Positions 1-9,357 of a stretch of 64,000 bases of DNA are shown here, one piece after another. Source of the DNA: VYFG01 sp965248685 (GTDB taxonomy: Bacteria > Pseudomonadota > Gammaproteobacteria > Arenicellales > Poriferihabitantaceae); contig CBDFKC010000003.1 of the NCBI GenBank assembly GCA_965248685.1, forward strand, positions 2,976,001-3,040,000. The letters run 5' to 3'. Position 1 is the stretch's first letter. Every line of letters begins with the position of its first letter. The translations under genes and the position numbers were made by a program. The notes under the pieces were generated by a model, which worked only from the letters and a program-made list of their open reading frames with translations, made no database searches and was not told where the DNA came from.

Positions 1-1
1 G

Positions 2-280
2 ATTCCAGATTTCACTTTGCTACCACCCTCAACCCGTCTGCTTTTTTCCGGTGGAGCCTGCCTGGTTGTCGATTTGGAAAATCTTCCCTGCGCTTACCCG
101 GCGAAGGAAATCCAGAAGGCGTATGAAGGAAAGGGTAAACTTTTTATGCGCAATGCGCATCAGAGACGTGGTGTGACCGCCTGGGTAGAAAAAGAAGGTT
201 CAATCGCCTCTGGAGATAGTATCCGCATTTTTTTGCCGGCACAACGTACCTGGCCAGGAGAAACAGCGAATCTCGCCTAG
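2..280 (+). CDS. MOSC-domain protein, C-terminal part (5' end outside window)
   Basis: The frame is already open at the first bases, so only the C-terminal 92 or so residues are present. It reads GGACLVVDLENLPC, then HQRRGVTAWVEKEG and GDSIRIFLPAQRTW. This pattern (an acidic stretch before a Cys, then RRGVTAWV, then G-D-x-[IV]) is typical of the C-terminal half of small MOSC proteins, beta-barrel sulfur-carrier domains related to the molybdenum cofactor sulfurase C-terminus. The Cys of the NLPC segment would be the candidate sulfur-carrying residue. The substrate is unknown. A TTG at 17 is an unlikely start because coding sense continues upstream of it. Confidence 0.65.
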   Translation: MPDFTLLPPSTRLLFSGGACLVVDLENLPCAYPAKEIQKAYEGKGKLFMRNAHQRRGVTAWVEKEGSIASGDSIRIFLPAQRTWPGETANLA

Positions 281-627
281 ACCAGTCTGGGCATCATTGT
301 CAGGAGTGCAAGCTATTCGTCCAGCTTTTCCATCCCAGCCGGAAAACCATGACCGATGCCGATGGTTCGTTACTTGTAGCATCGGTCTCACCGACGCCGA
401 TCTCGGGGTGCGCTTTAAACAGGGTAGCCTGGTCACAAAAATACTTGCACGTCCTTTTAGTGAGTCGGGATCGAGATCAAACCCCTCTATCGGGCGCCAT
501 TGGTTGTGGTATCGCCGCGTTCCCATCCCTGGAGTAGGTGCAAAACAATTCATAGCGAGGAACAGTCTGAAGAAACCGTACCGTTTCTTGGCAAAGGCCA
601 CTGCTTTCGTGATCAGGTGTTAGCGGT
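281..627. other. Intergenic stretch, no gene seen
   Basis: Several overlapping short reading frames occur on both strands, but none has a family signature, a good ribosome binding site or consistent coding character. It probably holds the end of the MOSC transcript and the upstream region of the lipase. I see no clear terminator hairpin or promoter. Confidence 0.5.
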
Positions 628-2547
628 TTGTTCAGGGTGTTTGAGAATTGGTCATCAGGGCGATATTCAGAAGACCCGGGAAGGACTCCATTGATACAGA
701 AGACTGGAAGGACCCGAGTCATAGGAAGGTCTTGGGTAGGACATGCGGCACGTGATCAATCCAGAATAGAACGGACTACGCAAAGATACGACACCGATAC
801 TACATTTGTCTCTCAGACCCTTCTCGGGAAGTCCCCACAGCTCTTGTTTTTCCTCGTGGTCTGCGGCCTTCTACAATTTCCAAGCCTAGTCTCCGGACAA
901 ATCGCCCAATCGCATGCAAGGGAGGTTTTCCAGGCTATTCTGGCTGCAGAACTGGCGTATGCGCCTACAGACGCCCAGCGCAACTCCGGCTACGACTACA
1001 ACCCGACAGCTCTCTTGGAAGCCTTGCAGGCGAGGTTTGACAATGTACAAAGCGTTCGTCTTTGGCATGGCCACGACAACGAACTCTTCGCCTATGCTGC
1101 CGAAAGCGATGAGGTTGTCCTATTGGCCTTTCGAGGCTCGCGCGGCCACAGTAAGCGCTGTGTGAACGGGGAATCGCCAGTAGGTCTTGAAACCCATTGC
1201 TGTCCCGTGGGCTACAACTCTGATGGCGCGTTATTTTGCTACAAGGCCTGCCCCGAAGGTTGGTCCTTTACCGTCGCCCACTGCCAAAAGCCGAGAAACT
1301 ATTCGCCAGGCAAGCCTATCCTGCTGGAATGCCCGCCAGGAAAGATCAGTTACCTGGGCCTCTGCTATGATGTGCCCGAGGAGTTCGAGATGGCCTCGGC
1401 CGGGCGGGCCACGAAACCCTGTCCGCAAGGCTGGAGGGATGATGGCACGGCCTGCTGGCAAGATTTACATATTAATAACGCGAATACGAGTTCCTGCCCG
1501 TGGTACGATGCCTGTGGATTGACGTTCGCCAGAGGCTGCTCGACTTGCTCCCAGGAGGGATATATCAACGACGGCTGCACTTGCCGCCGGCCACCTCACC
1601 GCATTCCTAAGGAAACCCGATGGTTGTTGGGCACGCCCTTAGTTCCCGCCTGTCCGGTTGATTATCAATTAAATGCGTTGAAATCATACTGCTACGTCAC
1701 GTGTCCAGTTAGTCAACAACGGCCTGGGTACGATCTTGAATTCTGTTCCAGCACTTGCCCACTTGGTACGCGGGATATTGGGATAGGTGGGTGTGAGCGA
1801 ATTCGCCAAGCAGCAAGTGAAAGTGCCTTTCAGTACTCAATCTTAGAGTTTATTTTTGGAGACACGATTGCAGAAAACGAGGTATGGAAGAACTTGTCTC
1901 CGAATTGGCAAATGAACTACAGGTATCAAGGAATCTTATCAGGTGAGGGGATGCCTGGAGTGTGGACTCATCGAGGCTTAGCAAACGGAGTCGCAGCACT
2001 TTATCCGTCAATTAAGGAATATCTGAACCAGCTCAACAATGCCGCTGACCGCAATGGAAGCCGTCGCAAACTCCTCATCACAGGGCACAGTATGGGAGGG
2101 GCACTCGCTGGGTACACGGCTTATCGTCTGATGGATGACAACCTCATGCACTCGGGCGATATATTGATCACGTTTGGAGCACCCCGTGTCGCATACCAGG
2201 CATGCTCGGCAGGTCATCCCAACTCTTTTCAGCGAAGCTTCGACTTCCTTCTGAACCAGACCGGTTCACTGGCATTCTATGCCGAAGTGCCGGGCGATGA
2301 CGTGCCAAAGAGCACGGATCCTTCGCTTCTTTGTCCGCAACCGTTAGGCATCAATCTAAACTTTGAGTATCTCCCTGATCCAGCAGAAAGGTGTTTGGAA
2401 AATCCAGCAAATGCCCACGCACAGGAAGCTTACGCGAATCAAGCAGCGATGCATTTTCTGACCCAACGAGGGCCTCACTCAGAGACAGAGGAGGAAGCCC
2501 AGCAATACTGTATTGGACTACCTCTTCCTTTGCTCAATGGGCATTAG
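628..2547 (+). CDS. Secreted class 3 lipase with cysteine-rich insertion
   Basis: Probable exported triacylglycerol-lipase-type alpha/beta hydrolase (fungal lipase/class 3 fold). The nucleophile elbow is TGHSMGGALAG with Ser488. The strand LLAFRGSRG (165-173) lies upstream, and EVPGDDVPKS and a C-terminal MHFLTQRGPHS can supply Asp and His. Between strand and elbow, residues about 178-390 form an insertion with many Cys in repeated units such as ACPEGWSFTVAHC, PCPQGWRDDGTACW and CPPGKISYLGLCY. A hydrophobic segment (about 72-90, ending LVSG-Q) looks like a signal peptide, so the first 60 or so residues are doubtful. No in-frame ATG exists before it; TTG 628, GTG 637, TTG 691 and TTG 844 are the candidates, and the longest is given. 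The enzyme class is fairly sure; the start is not. Confidence 0.75.
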   Translation: MFRVFENWSSGRYSEDPGRTPLIQKTGRTRVIGRSWVGHAARDQSRIERTTQRYDTDTTFVSQTLLGKSPQLLFFLVVCGLLQFPSLVSGQIAQSHAREVFQAILAAELAYAPTDAQRNSGYDYNPTALLEALQARFDNVQSVRLWHGHDNELFAYAAESDEVVLLAFRGSRGHSKRCVNGESPVGLETHCCPVGYNSDGALFCYKACPEGWSFTVAHCQKPRNYSPGKPILLECPPGKISYLGLCYDVPEEFEMASAGRATKPCPQGWRDDGTACWQDLHINNANTSSCPWYDACGLTFARGCSTCSQEGYINDGCTCRRPPHRIPKETRWLLGTPLVPACPVDYQLNALKSYCYVTCPVSQQRPGYDLEFCSSTCPLGTRDIGIGGCERIRQAASESAFQYSILEFIFGDTIAENEVWKNLSPNWQMNYRYQGILSGEGMPGVWTHRGLANGVAALYPSIKEYLNQLNNAADRNGSRRKLLITGHSMGGALAGYTAYRLMDDNLMHSGDILITFGAPRVAYQACSAGHPNSFQRSFDFLLNQTGSLAFYAEVPGDDVPKSTDPSLLCPQPLGINLNFEYLPDPAERCLENPANAHAQEAYANQAAMHFLTQRGPHSETEEEAQQYCIGLPLPLLNGH

Positions 2548-2692
2548 AAAGGATTGAAATTCCGGGGTGTGAAATTCAGGGAACAGCCAAGGTAAATTCT
2601 TCAGGGAGCAAGAGTCAATGGCACCGCGTTCCCACGGAAATGCCCTCCAATAATCATGTATCCTTTCCCTAAATAAGTACTTCTTTACTTCT
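2548..2692. other. Short intergenic region before roxA
   Basis: About 145 bases separate the lipase stop from the next gene. No strong Shine-Dalgarno sequence precedes the ATG at 2693 (upstream bases read AAATAAGTACTTCTTTACTTCT). No hairpin terminator was recognised. Confidence 0.4.
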
Positions 2693-3841
2693 ATGAATAA
2701 CCTACCCCTTGGCGAGCTTTCGCTTGACAAGTTTTTGGCCGAAAACTGGCAAAAGAAGCCGATACTGATTCGACAGGCTTTGCCGGGGATAAAGTCGCCA
2801 ATCGCCGCTGATGAATTGGCTGGACTAGCCTGTGAAACCGAAGTCGAATCGAGGCTGATTATTCACGATGCTGAGAATGATCAATGGGACCTTAAAGATG
2901 GACCCTTTGCGGAAGCGAGATTTTTAGATTTGCCAAAGACGCATTGGACTTTGTTGGTACAAGCTGTGGATCATTGGGTTCCTGCCGCAGCGGATTTTCT
3001 TTCCCTGTTTTATTTTATTCCCAGTTGGCGTGTTGATGATTTAATGGTCAGTTATTCCGGTGATAAGGGCGGCGTCGGTCCACATTATGATAATTATGAT
3101 GTATTTTTGGTGCAGGTGACTGGGCGCCGACATTGGGAAGTTGGGGGGTTGTATGATGAATCATCTGCTCTTCGTCCTGATACACCGGTGAAGATTTTAA
3201 CTGAATGGGAGCCGGAGCAGAGTTGGGTGCTTGAGCCGGGTGACATGCTGTATGTGCCTCCACGTGTTGGACATAGCGGGATTGCTGTGGGTGATGAATG
3301 CATGACGTGCTCGGTAGGATTTCGTGCGCCTGCGCATCGGGAAATTTTACTCGATTATCCCCAAGACATCGGAGAGCAACTCAGCGAAGATATTCGTTAT
3401 ACGGATCCGAATCTTGTGTCCCAATCTAATCCAGGGCAGATTACGTCTGAAGCAATCCTGAACGTTCAAAAGATTCTAACGCAGTATATTGATGATCAAG
3501 ATAGACTGGCTCACTGGTTCGGTCGATATATGACGTCTCCCAAATACCAAAATGATGAGACGACGCTAGACGCACATCGTCTAGACGATGTGCGCCAACA
3601 TTTTTCAGCGGGAGGGACACTTATTAGGAATGAAGGGTCTCGGTTTGCATTTCAAGAGCAGGAGGAGTATGTGTGGCTATTTGTTGATGGTCGCCAATAT
3701 ACATGCAGCGAGTCGGTGACTAATCTTGTAAAGACATTATGTGCAGAACGAACGTTCTCTGATTTCTGCGGGCAGTCCGAACAACATGATTTATTAATTA
3801 TGGATTTATTGAATCGTTGCAGTCTCTATCTTTCTGAATGA
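2693..3841 (+). CDS. roxA: Ribosomal protein uL16 3-hydroxylase (RoxA/YcfD type)
   Basis: JmjC/cupin 2-oxoglutarate- and Fe(II)-dependent oxygenase. The E. coli relative hydroxylates an arginine of 50S protein uL16 in the cytoplasm. The 382-residue length fits the family (E. coli about 373). The N-terminus carries the ENWQKKPILIRQALPG segment, followed by DELAGLACETEVESRLI. The iron triad is visible as GPHYDNYDVF (His131, Asp133) and RVGHSG (His194). GDMLYVPPRVGH and CSVGFRAP are hallmark segments, and the remaining C-terminal half is the usual dimerisation/winged-helix part. The gene is intact and starts at ATG 2693. It is a housekeeping anchor in an otherwise accessory region. Confidence 0.92.
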   Translation: MNNLPLGELSLDKFLAENWQKKPILIRQALPGIKSPIAADELAGLACETEVESRLIIHDAENDQWDLKDGPFAEARFLDLPKTHWTLLVQAVDHWVPAAADFLSLFYFIPSWRVDDLMVSYSGDKGGVGPHYDNYDVFLVQVTGRRHWEVGGLYDESSALRPDTPVKILTEWEPEQSWVLEPGDMLYVPPRVGHSGIAVGDECMTCSVGFRAPAHREILLDYPQDIGEQLSEDIRYTDPNLVSQSNPGQITSEAILNVQKILTQYIDDQDRLAHWFGRYMTSPKYQNDETTLDAHRLDDVRQHFSAGGTLIRNEGSRFAFQEQEEYVWLFVDGRQYTCSESVTNLVKTLCAERTFSDFCGQSEQHDLLIMDLLNRCSLYLSE

Positions 3842-3895
3842 ACTAGAAGGCTAGATTGGATATATGCGACCGTGCGATAGATCATAGTCGAAAGG
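3842..3895 (+). repeat. Copy A of a repeat that flanks the methyltransferase-sulfatase cassette
   Basis: Immediately after the roxA stop the sequence reads GAACTAG, a small CTAG..CTAG hairpin, then TGCGACCGTGCGATAG at 3865-3880. A close copy follows the sulfatase stop (8847-8902): GAACTAG, a small GGTC..GACC hairpin, then TGCGACCGTGCCATAG at 8875-8890. The core matches 15 of 16, with further similarity to CGAAAG downstream. Both copies are on the + strand about 5 kb apart. Confidence 0.6.
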
Positions 3896-4269
3896 ATACG
3901 GTGATGCCGTCTGGTTCGATTTGAAAAATCATTTCTACGTATAAAAGGGACCGAAGTGCGTGAACTTACTGGAAAACAAACAAAGAGTTTTAAATAGAAT
4001 ACGCAGGATAAGTTAACCAGAACCGAGGTATATTAGTTTAATTAACATATTTCGACTATATAAATCTGTTCTTTTTTTACTGGCGTTGCTCATACCGTGT
4101 TTGCAGCATAAACCTGGAACCGGAATTCCGCCTCCGCTTCTTTAAGTATCTGAACTATAGGGCTTTCTGCGTGGTTTGTTTTTCCACTTGTAAGCTCTCT
4201 TTTTAATTGGAAAATTCTACTTCTAAATACGATAAATTTCTCGAGGAATTACACCTTAACTGAAGCAAG
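3896..4269. other. Intergenic stretch between convergent genes, no gene seen
   Basis: AT-rich region between the ends of roxA (+) and the methyltransferase gene (-). No reading frame with coding character was found. Convergent genes suggest a terminator here, but no clean GC-rich hairpin followed by a T run was found. Confidence 0.4.
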
Positions 4270-5655
4270 CTAAGATCCTTCCATCACGTAGATTGTCCTG
4301 TGCGTGTCTTTAACGGGAAATATGAAGGTGATGTTGAAATACTTACTGAACGTAGCTTCAAATCCAATCTTGTTATATTCTTCGAAAACGTCTTTTCTTG
4401 TAGATAATATACGCTGAACTTGGGAATCAGATTTTGGAACAAATTCTATAATTAAACTCTTACACAACGATCGGAACAGCTTCGCAATTTTCGATAACGG
4501 AACATTATTCGAAATTGCCAAATGATGGACTAATGCAAGCGCCATAATTGTATCCACCGGACCGCGTTGCAGTATAGATAGCCGTTCTGCACATGCCCAA
4601 CCAATAGCGGAACTTGGGTTCGTCAGGTCTAAGAGCAAAGGCAGTTCATTGGCAGTATTTTTCTGTTGGCGGCATCTGGAATAATTGATTTCAACCGCAT
4701 CTGGATCTATGTCAAATGCGACAACTGAGATACCCATAGCACTTGCTATACTGCTATACCGGCCCGTGTTTGCCCCCAAGTCCCAGACGGAAGCGGGTTT
4801 CAATATGTTCAAGCATTCCGTTACGATGCCAGCTTTTCTTTCTGTAGCCTCCTGGGAGTAGTTAGTGTTCTGGTAGTAGTCACCCCATTCCGTGCCTTTT
4901 GAGAGTGGCTTCAGTTTATTGACGGAGGTTATCAGGCTTTCTATCAATGCGCTCAAACGTGAATTGCTGAGAGTGTATTTTTTGTGTGTATTCTCACTCG
5001 AAGAGGCGTGCTTCCTTTGCGCGTTAGCATGAAGATGAATATGCGCAAGAATCGACCAGTTGAATCGGGTTTTGGTGGGCAATAGCTTACTGGTAAAATC
5101 TAATGAGACACCGTCAATATGTATTTTGAGTAACTGATTAAGTCTGAAGTCGGTGTTGGCCATTAACGCCAGTGGACCCAAAAAATGCTGGCAAAACTGG
5201 CGGTAGGCGACCCACGGTTCGCCTTCGACATATTTTTCAAAAGATAGGGTGTCGATGAAAATTGGCTTGCATTCTAAGAACTGGACGTTATAGGCGCTGG
5301 CGTCTTTGAGGACCATGCCGTATTCAATCGCCTTTTTTTGTAGGTTTAGAGTTAGAAGAGCGGCATCCTTTAGTTGCGAGAAACACCATTCGTAGGGATA
5401 TGAAACAAACGGTATGATTTTCGGTTCCAAGACTTTGTAGACTAGATCGGTCTGTGCAAACTTCGTTGGATCGACTTCTCTGTGCTGAATGAGCGTTCCG
5501 TCTTCCGATACCGCCGCATAAAGTCCGGAATCAATCAATAGTTCGTAGTTTTCTTTATATACATAGTTGACCTGTCGATATATTTTTCCGGAACGCTTGT
5601 AAACAAAACCGCTGGGATCTCGAAACGAAGCTGGATCTAGGTCCAAATCAGTCAT
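4270..5655 (-). CDS. Class I SAM-dependent methyltransferase, NoeA-like
   Basis: 461 residues in two parts. The N-terminal half (about 1-270) contains GMVLKDASAYNVQF and KPIFIDTLSFE, characteristic of the long SAM methyltransferases related to nodulation protein NoeA. The C-terminal half has the Rossmann motif I VWDLGANTGRYS, an acidic motif II (VVAFDIDPDAVE) and ALALVHHLAISNNVP. Such proteins are linked to modification of surface glycans, but the acceptor is unknown. The gene overlaps by 8 bases with the upstream small membrane-protein gene on the same strand, so the two are probably co-translated. The region is more AT-rich than neighbouring genes, which suggests horizontal origin. Confidence 0.75.
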   Translation of the reverse strand: MTDLDLDPASFRDPSGFVYKRSGKIYRQVNYVYKENYELLIDSGLYAAVSEDGTLIQHREVDPTKFAQTDLVYKVLEPKIIPFVSYPYEWCFSQLKDAALLTLNLQKKAIEYGMVLKDASAYNVQFLECKPIFIDTLSFEKYVEGEPWVAYRQFCQHFLGPLALMANTDFRLNQLLKIHIDGVSLDFTSKLLPTKTRFNWSILAHIHLHANAQRKHASSSENTHKKYTLSNSRLSALIESLITSVNKLKPLSKGTEWGDYYQNTNYSQEATERKAGIVTECLNILKPASVWDLGANTGRYSSIASAMGISVVAFDIDPDAVEINYSRCRQQKNTANELPLLLDLTNPSSAIGWACAERLSILQRGPVDTIMALALVHHLAISNNVPLSKIAKLFRSLCKSLIIEFVPKSDSQVQRILSTRKDVFEEYNKIGFEATFSKYFNITFIFPVKDTHRTIYVMEGS

Positions 5656-5902
5656 CGGGTTTCTTATATTTTTCCTTTTCGATACTTAATTCATCATCGG
5701 TATTTTCGGATGGTTTACTAAAAAATGTTTTGATTCGATACCAATAGGTTTTAATCACTATAGACGTCGCCGCTACCACGGCTATTAGCGACTGTATTAA
5801 GATACTTCCAGTGCCAGGATCGAGATACGCATGAGCTACCTGACTACTTGACAGGAATAGACAAATAATTGTAGTTAACTTGAACGCGAGTTTTTTGTTC
5901 AT
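5648..5902 (-). CDS. Small YLDPGTGS-type membrane protein
   Basis: 84 residues with an N-terminal signal peptide or transmembrane segment (LTTIICLFLSSSQVAHA). The conserved YLDPGTGS motif follows, then a second hydrophobic stretch (ILIQSLIAVVAATSIVI) and a charged tail ending KEKYKKPDD. I know this pattern from uncharacterised small proteins that commonly accompany sulfatase-like or methyltransferase genes of surface polysaccharide loci, as here. It is upstream of and overlaps the methyltransferase gene. No molecular function can be assigned. Confidence 0.75.
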   Translation of the reverse strand: MNKKLAFKLTTIICLFLSSSQVAHAYLDPGTGSILIQSLIAVVAATSIVIKTYWYRIKTFFSKPSENTDDELSIEKEKYKKPDD

Positions 5903-7043
5903 CTCGGTATAATTTGCTTGGGAGAGTGTAGAGATCGAACCAATGGTATTGTTTGCAGAGTAATATTACGATCAAATTCGCGAGATCATATCACGAATAT
6001 ATTGCAGTCGTTAACGGGCGGAGTGGCAAAAATAACTGAATTACTTATCTGCCGGATTATGTGTGGTTTGATGGCGACTGTAATCGCTGCCCAGCGCCTG
6101 TTGCCCGTGGATTTTCTTCGAGCGCTGTTTGTTGGGCCGGTCTTTACCGAGATCTATGAATGTAGTTATGCTTACTACCTATTTCAATTCTTTCACCGAT
6201 CTAAACACCTTTAATAGAAAGTTCGGGTCCAAATCAGACGATTGGTGCTGACGTATCACGCTGTCACAATGGATTCAGAAATAAGCTGTAACAATATGCG
6301 AGTATTGACTTGGGAACTAAGATCAGTGAGAAATGAATGTGAGAATTCGAGCCGGGAATTTTCGAAGTCTGTTGAGATTTTGGTTGAATGACGACGACCA
6401 TCATAGGCCTAACGTCAATTGGTTATGGTTTGTTTAGGGATTTTTTAGTAAGTAGACCGTTCAGTATGGGCACGGCACAGATTGTAGTCGTCGCAATAGG
6501 TGCAGGAATCATTTTAACGCCGGTCAGGCATTATACGGTGAGAATCCAGATGCCGAGCATCGTTTAAAATTGAAACGGTATCTAAATACTCCTTACTGGC
6601 TGCGCAGTCTTGTATTGCGCCAATCCTCATTTTGAGAGCATGTGCTACCCAGGGTCTAGAGGAAAATGGTGACAGCGAGTTTTTTACAGCACTATTTGTA
6701 ACATTAAAGGTAACGGTCACCATTGGTGGTGAAGGCTCTTTTTCCGTCGAATTTTATGGGCAATAGAATTTGAACTTAGCGCCAATCTATAGTACCCCGG
6801 GATTTCGCAGAACTATCCCCTGTACAATCAAGCAATTTAGCCGATAGCATTGACGGATATAGATACTTGTTACGGAAAGGTTTTCCAATGTTTGTTGAAA
6901 ACTATTTATACTAGAATACTCCCCACTTTATTCACGCGCTATTCTCATTTGCCTAAAACTGGAAAGTTTCTGGAATCATCATTCTGCATCTTGGGAAACA
7001 ACAAAGGGAAATCGAATTTTTTCCCTTTCAATTTCGTAATTGT
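5903..7043. other. 1.1 kb intergenic region between divergent genes, no convincing gene
   Basis: Reading frames at 5918-6214 (+), 6514-6723 (-) and 6850-7047 (+) have no recognisable family, no clear ribosome binding site and low-complexity or shadow-like translations, so I do not call them. The stretch separates the leftward small-protein/methyltransferase pair from the rightward sulfatase gene and must hold both promoters. It may contain decayed sequence. Confidence 0.5.
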
Positions 7044-8846
7044 ATGACACGGGCTCCGTTAAAAATATTTTCAAATATAGTCAACAAAATCAAAAGCTAC
7101 CCTGAAAGCTGCAGCGTTTCTTATACGTTGCTGCCATTAAGCTTCTTTTTTGCAGTGCCTATTTACGTTTCTTCGGAGAATATTAAGGAGCTAGGTAGTC
7201 CTGGCATTTTGTTCTACGGCCTACATATATTTTTAGTCGTTGTTTTTTTTCTCCTCATATCGCTATTAGGCAGGATTGTCCAAAAGCTCTTTCCAATTGA
7301 ATACTATCGAACTTTTTTGGAATTTTGTTTGTTCTATGTGGTAGCCACAGGGTTTGTATTTCCTGTTTCAATTGGCGCCGGGATGGTCGATCCTGCAAAC
7401 CTGGCAATACATAAACCCAATATATTTATAGCAATCACAATTGCAGTATGCTTGATCGCGATTGGCATTTCGGGTAAGAGACGACCTCTCTATAAAGTTA
7501 TTGCTTTGTTCATTGCATTCAACGGCATTTTTGCTTTACTGAAAATATACTCTCACATAGAACCACCGATCTCTGATAACAACGAAATTTACTCGCTATC
7601 CTCAAAGAAGAACATTCTAGTTCTAAGTATGGATGGACTACCTGGTCCTGTGATGCAAGAGGTTTTGGAAGCCAATCCAGAGTTTAACGAGTATTTTCGC
7701 GGATTTACATTTTTTGATCGTGTTGCATCCAGCTCTCCAGCGACCTCAGCATCAACAGTAGCAACGCTTTATGGAAACTCCAACTTTAAAGCAGTAGCAA
7801 AAACACAGGAAGAGCTTTGGAATTTGGACAAAAAGAAGCTTATTACAAATCGTCTAAACAGGAGTGGATACAAAGTTTCGGTGTACGGCGTCTACGGTAC
7901 GGAATTCGAGGAATCATCAAGATCTTTTGAAATCTCAAGTAGTAACTCGTCTGATGTAATTTCTATTCTGAATTACTCAGTTGCGCGGATGCTGACTCGA
8001 TATTTTGCGATAGGAACGACGCTATCATTTACCATAGAAGACGGACTACTAACTTATTTTAAGCCAAATAAAAGGGAAGCAGCTGCGTTCCTTAAAAAAG
8101 TAAATCAGTCAAACGCTCCTAACTGGAAGAAAAGGCTCTCTGCCAGCTATCTTGATTTTCTTGAGTATTCAGAAAATTTACATGTATCTGAAGCCACTCC
8201 AGTTGCACATTTTCTTCACTTTACACACACACATTACCCGGTTGAATTTGACAGAGATTGCCAGTACTTCGGCCATCAGAAGAGCATTTTTAATAAGAAC
8301 CAAAATAGAAATGGGGTTAAGGAAGAGACTTATTGTGCGCTTAGTCAAATGGCGTCTTTCATTGACAAATTGAAGCGCTTGCAGGTTTTTGAAAATACAC
8401 TCATTGTACTGAAGAGTGATCATGGCAAACCTGTCGATTATTCTGACAGCACAAAACTTGAAGGTAAACAGATACGTAACCACGGTAGATGGGGCTATGG
8501 GAGGTATATGCCATTTTTAGCGATAAAACCAGTCAACTCCCATGCAAGTGCTATGTTAGTTAACTCCAATCCCGTTTTACTTGACGACCTTGCTAAAACG
8601 CTTTGCATCGAGGCCAAAATTAGTGACAGCTGTGCTGAGTACTCTGGGTTTGACTTGCTTTCTAATGATTTTGGCGAAGTTGAAGACAGCCAGATAACAA
8701 TTTTTATAGTCAAATCATCAGAATCTAATTTTAAATATGACACGCATGAACCAATTTCGTTTAAGAGAGGGAAAAACATTGTTGTCAGCTTACATAAAAC
8801 GCTATCCGAACTGGATTCAAGTAAAATAATAAGATTAGAACAGTGA
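7044..8846 (+). CDS. Membrane-anchored sulfatase / phosphoglycerol-transferase-like enzyme
   Basis: 600 residues. The N-terminal 180 or so form several transmembrane helices (for example LPLSFFFAVPIYV, HIFLVVVFFLLISLL, FIAITIAVCLIAIGI). The alkaline-phosphatase-superfamily domain follows: NILVLSMDGLPGP supplies the metal-binding Asp, VASSSPATSASTVATLYGNS the nucleophile region (a Ser or Thr), HFTHTHYPVEFD and VLKSDHGKPVDY the later metal ligands. This layout resembles LTA synthase/OpgB-like transferases and membrane sulfatases acting on periplasmic or surface glycans. No Cys-x-Pro-x-Arg formylglycine motif is seen, which favours a transferase or hydrolase with a Ser/Thr nucleophile. No strong Shine-Dalgarno precedes ATG 7044. 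Confidence 0.75.
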   Translation: MTRAPLKIFSNIVNKIKSYPESCSVSYTLLPLSFFFAVPIYVSSENIKELGSPGILFYGLHIFLVVVFFLLISLLGRIVQKLFPIEYYRTFLEFCLFYVVATGFVFPVSIGAGMVDPANLAIHKPNIFIAITIAVCLIAIGISGKRRPLYKVIALFIAFNGIFALLKIYSHIEPPISDNNEIYSLSSKKNILVLSMDGLPGPVMQEVLEANPEFNEYFRGFTFFDRVASSSPATSASTVATLYGNSNFKAVAKTQEELWNLDKKKLITNRLNRSGYKVSVYGVYGTEFEESSRSFEISSSNSSDVISILNYSVARMLTRYFAIGTTLSFTIEDGLLTYFKPNKREAAAFLKKVNQSNAPNWKKRLSASYLDFLEYSENLHVSEATPVAHFLHFTHTHYPVEFDRDCQYFGHQKSIFNKNQNRNGVKEETYCALSQMASFIDKLKRLQVFENTLIVLKSDHGKPVDYSDSTKLEGKQIRNHGRWGYGRYMPFLAIKPVNSHASAMLVNSNPVLLDDLAKTLCIEAKISDSCAEYSGFDLLSNDFGEVEDSQITIFIVKSSESNFKYDTHEPISFKRGKNIVVSLHKTLSELDSSKIIRLEQ

Positions 8847-8902
8847 ACTAGGTCTGAAGACCAGGTAGGTACTTTGCGACCGTGCCATAGGTCTTGATAC
8901 GA
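8847..8902 (+). repeat. Copy B of the cassette-flanking repeat
   Basis: Matches copy A after the roxA stop: GAACTAG directly after the stop codon, a GGTC-TGAA-GACC mini-hairpin, then TGCGACCGTGCCATAG (8875-8890) and a TACGAAAG segment. The pair brackets 3.8-8.9 kb. Confidence 0.6.
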
Positions 8903-8958
8903 AAGAAAAATATAATGATAAAATACTGTTTTTGCACAACCTGCCAATTGGCTGAAAC

Positions 8959-9357
8959 ATGAAGGATTGCAATAAATGCGGAAAATGTTGCATCAAATAT
9001 GGAGATGGTGCTCTTTCAGCGACATCAGAAGAAATTGACCTATGGGAGATATTTCAACCCGAGATATTTAAGTTCGTTAAAAACAATGAGATATGGTTCG
9101 ATCCCGGAACAGACTCAAGGCTAAGAAGATGTCCATTTCTCGAAGTAGTACCAAAATCAGATACTCGTACCTCGAACAAATACACATGTAGCATTTATTT
9201 GAACAGACCTGAAGATTGCCGACATTACCCTAGCCTAGTACCGGAAATGATTAGAGATGAATGCGAAATGATTGAAGCTATAGATTTAAAGAGACCAAAA
9301 CACGCTCAAAGAAAACTTGATGCATTGATGAAAGATAGTCGCCCACCAGTTAGCTAA
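8959..9357 (+). CDS. YkgJ-type zinc/iron-chelating cysteine-cluster protein
   Basis: 132 residues starting MKDCNKCGKCC, the CxxCGxCC signature of the YkgJ (CxxCxxCC) family. More Cys follow in RRCPFLE, YTCSIYL and EDCRHYPSL, which together can bind a metal or Fe-S cluster. The length and the order C-cluster, RCPFL, C-Y, P-x-x-CR-x-YP match the family. The biological role of these proteins is not settled; some act in post-translational modification. It stands alone downstream of the sulfatase gene, beyond the flanking repeat. Confidence 0.8.
   Translation: MKDCNKCGKCCIKYGDGALSATSEEIDLWEIFQPEIFKFVKNNEIWFDPGTDSRLRRCPFLEVVPKSDTRTSNKYTCSIYLNRPEDCRHYPSLVPEMIRDECEMIEAIDLKRPKHAQRKLDALMKDSRPPVS

Noticed and set aside
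5918..7043. Three short reading frames in the 1.1 kb gap (98, 69 and 65 codons).
   Set aside because: No family signature, poor start contexts and translations typical of chance frames.
3842..8902. Integron attC sites after roxA and the sulfatase gene.
   Set aside because: No GTTRRRY/RYYYAAC core pair or attC secondary structure was recognised, and no integrase is in the window.
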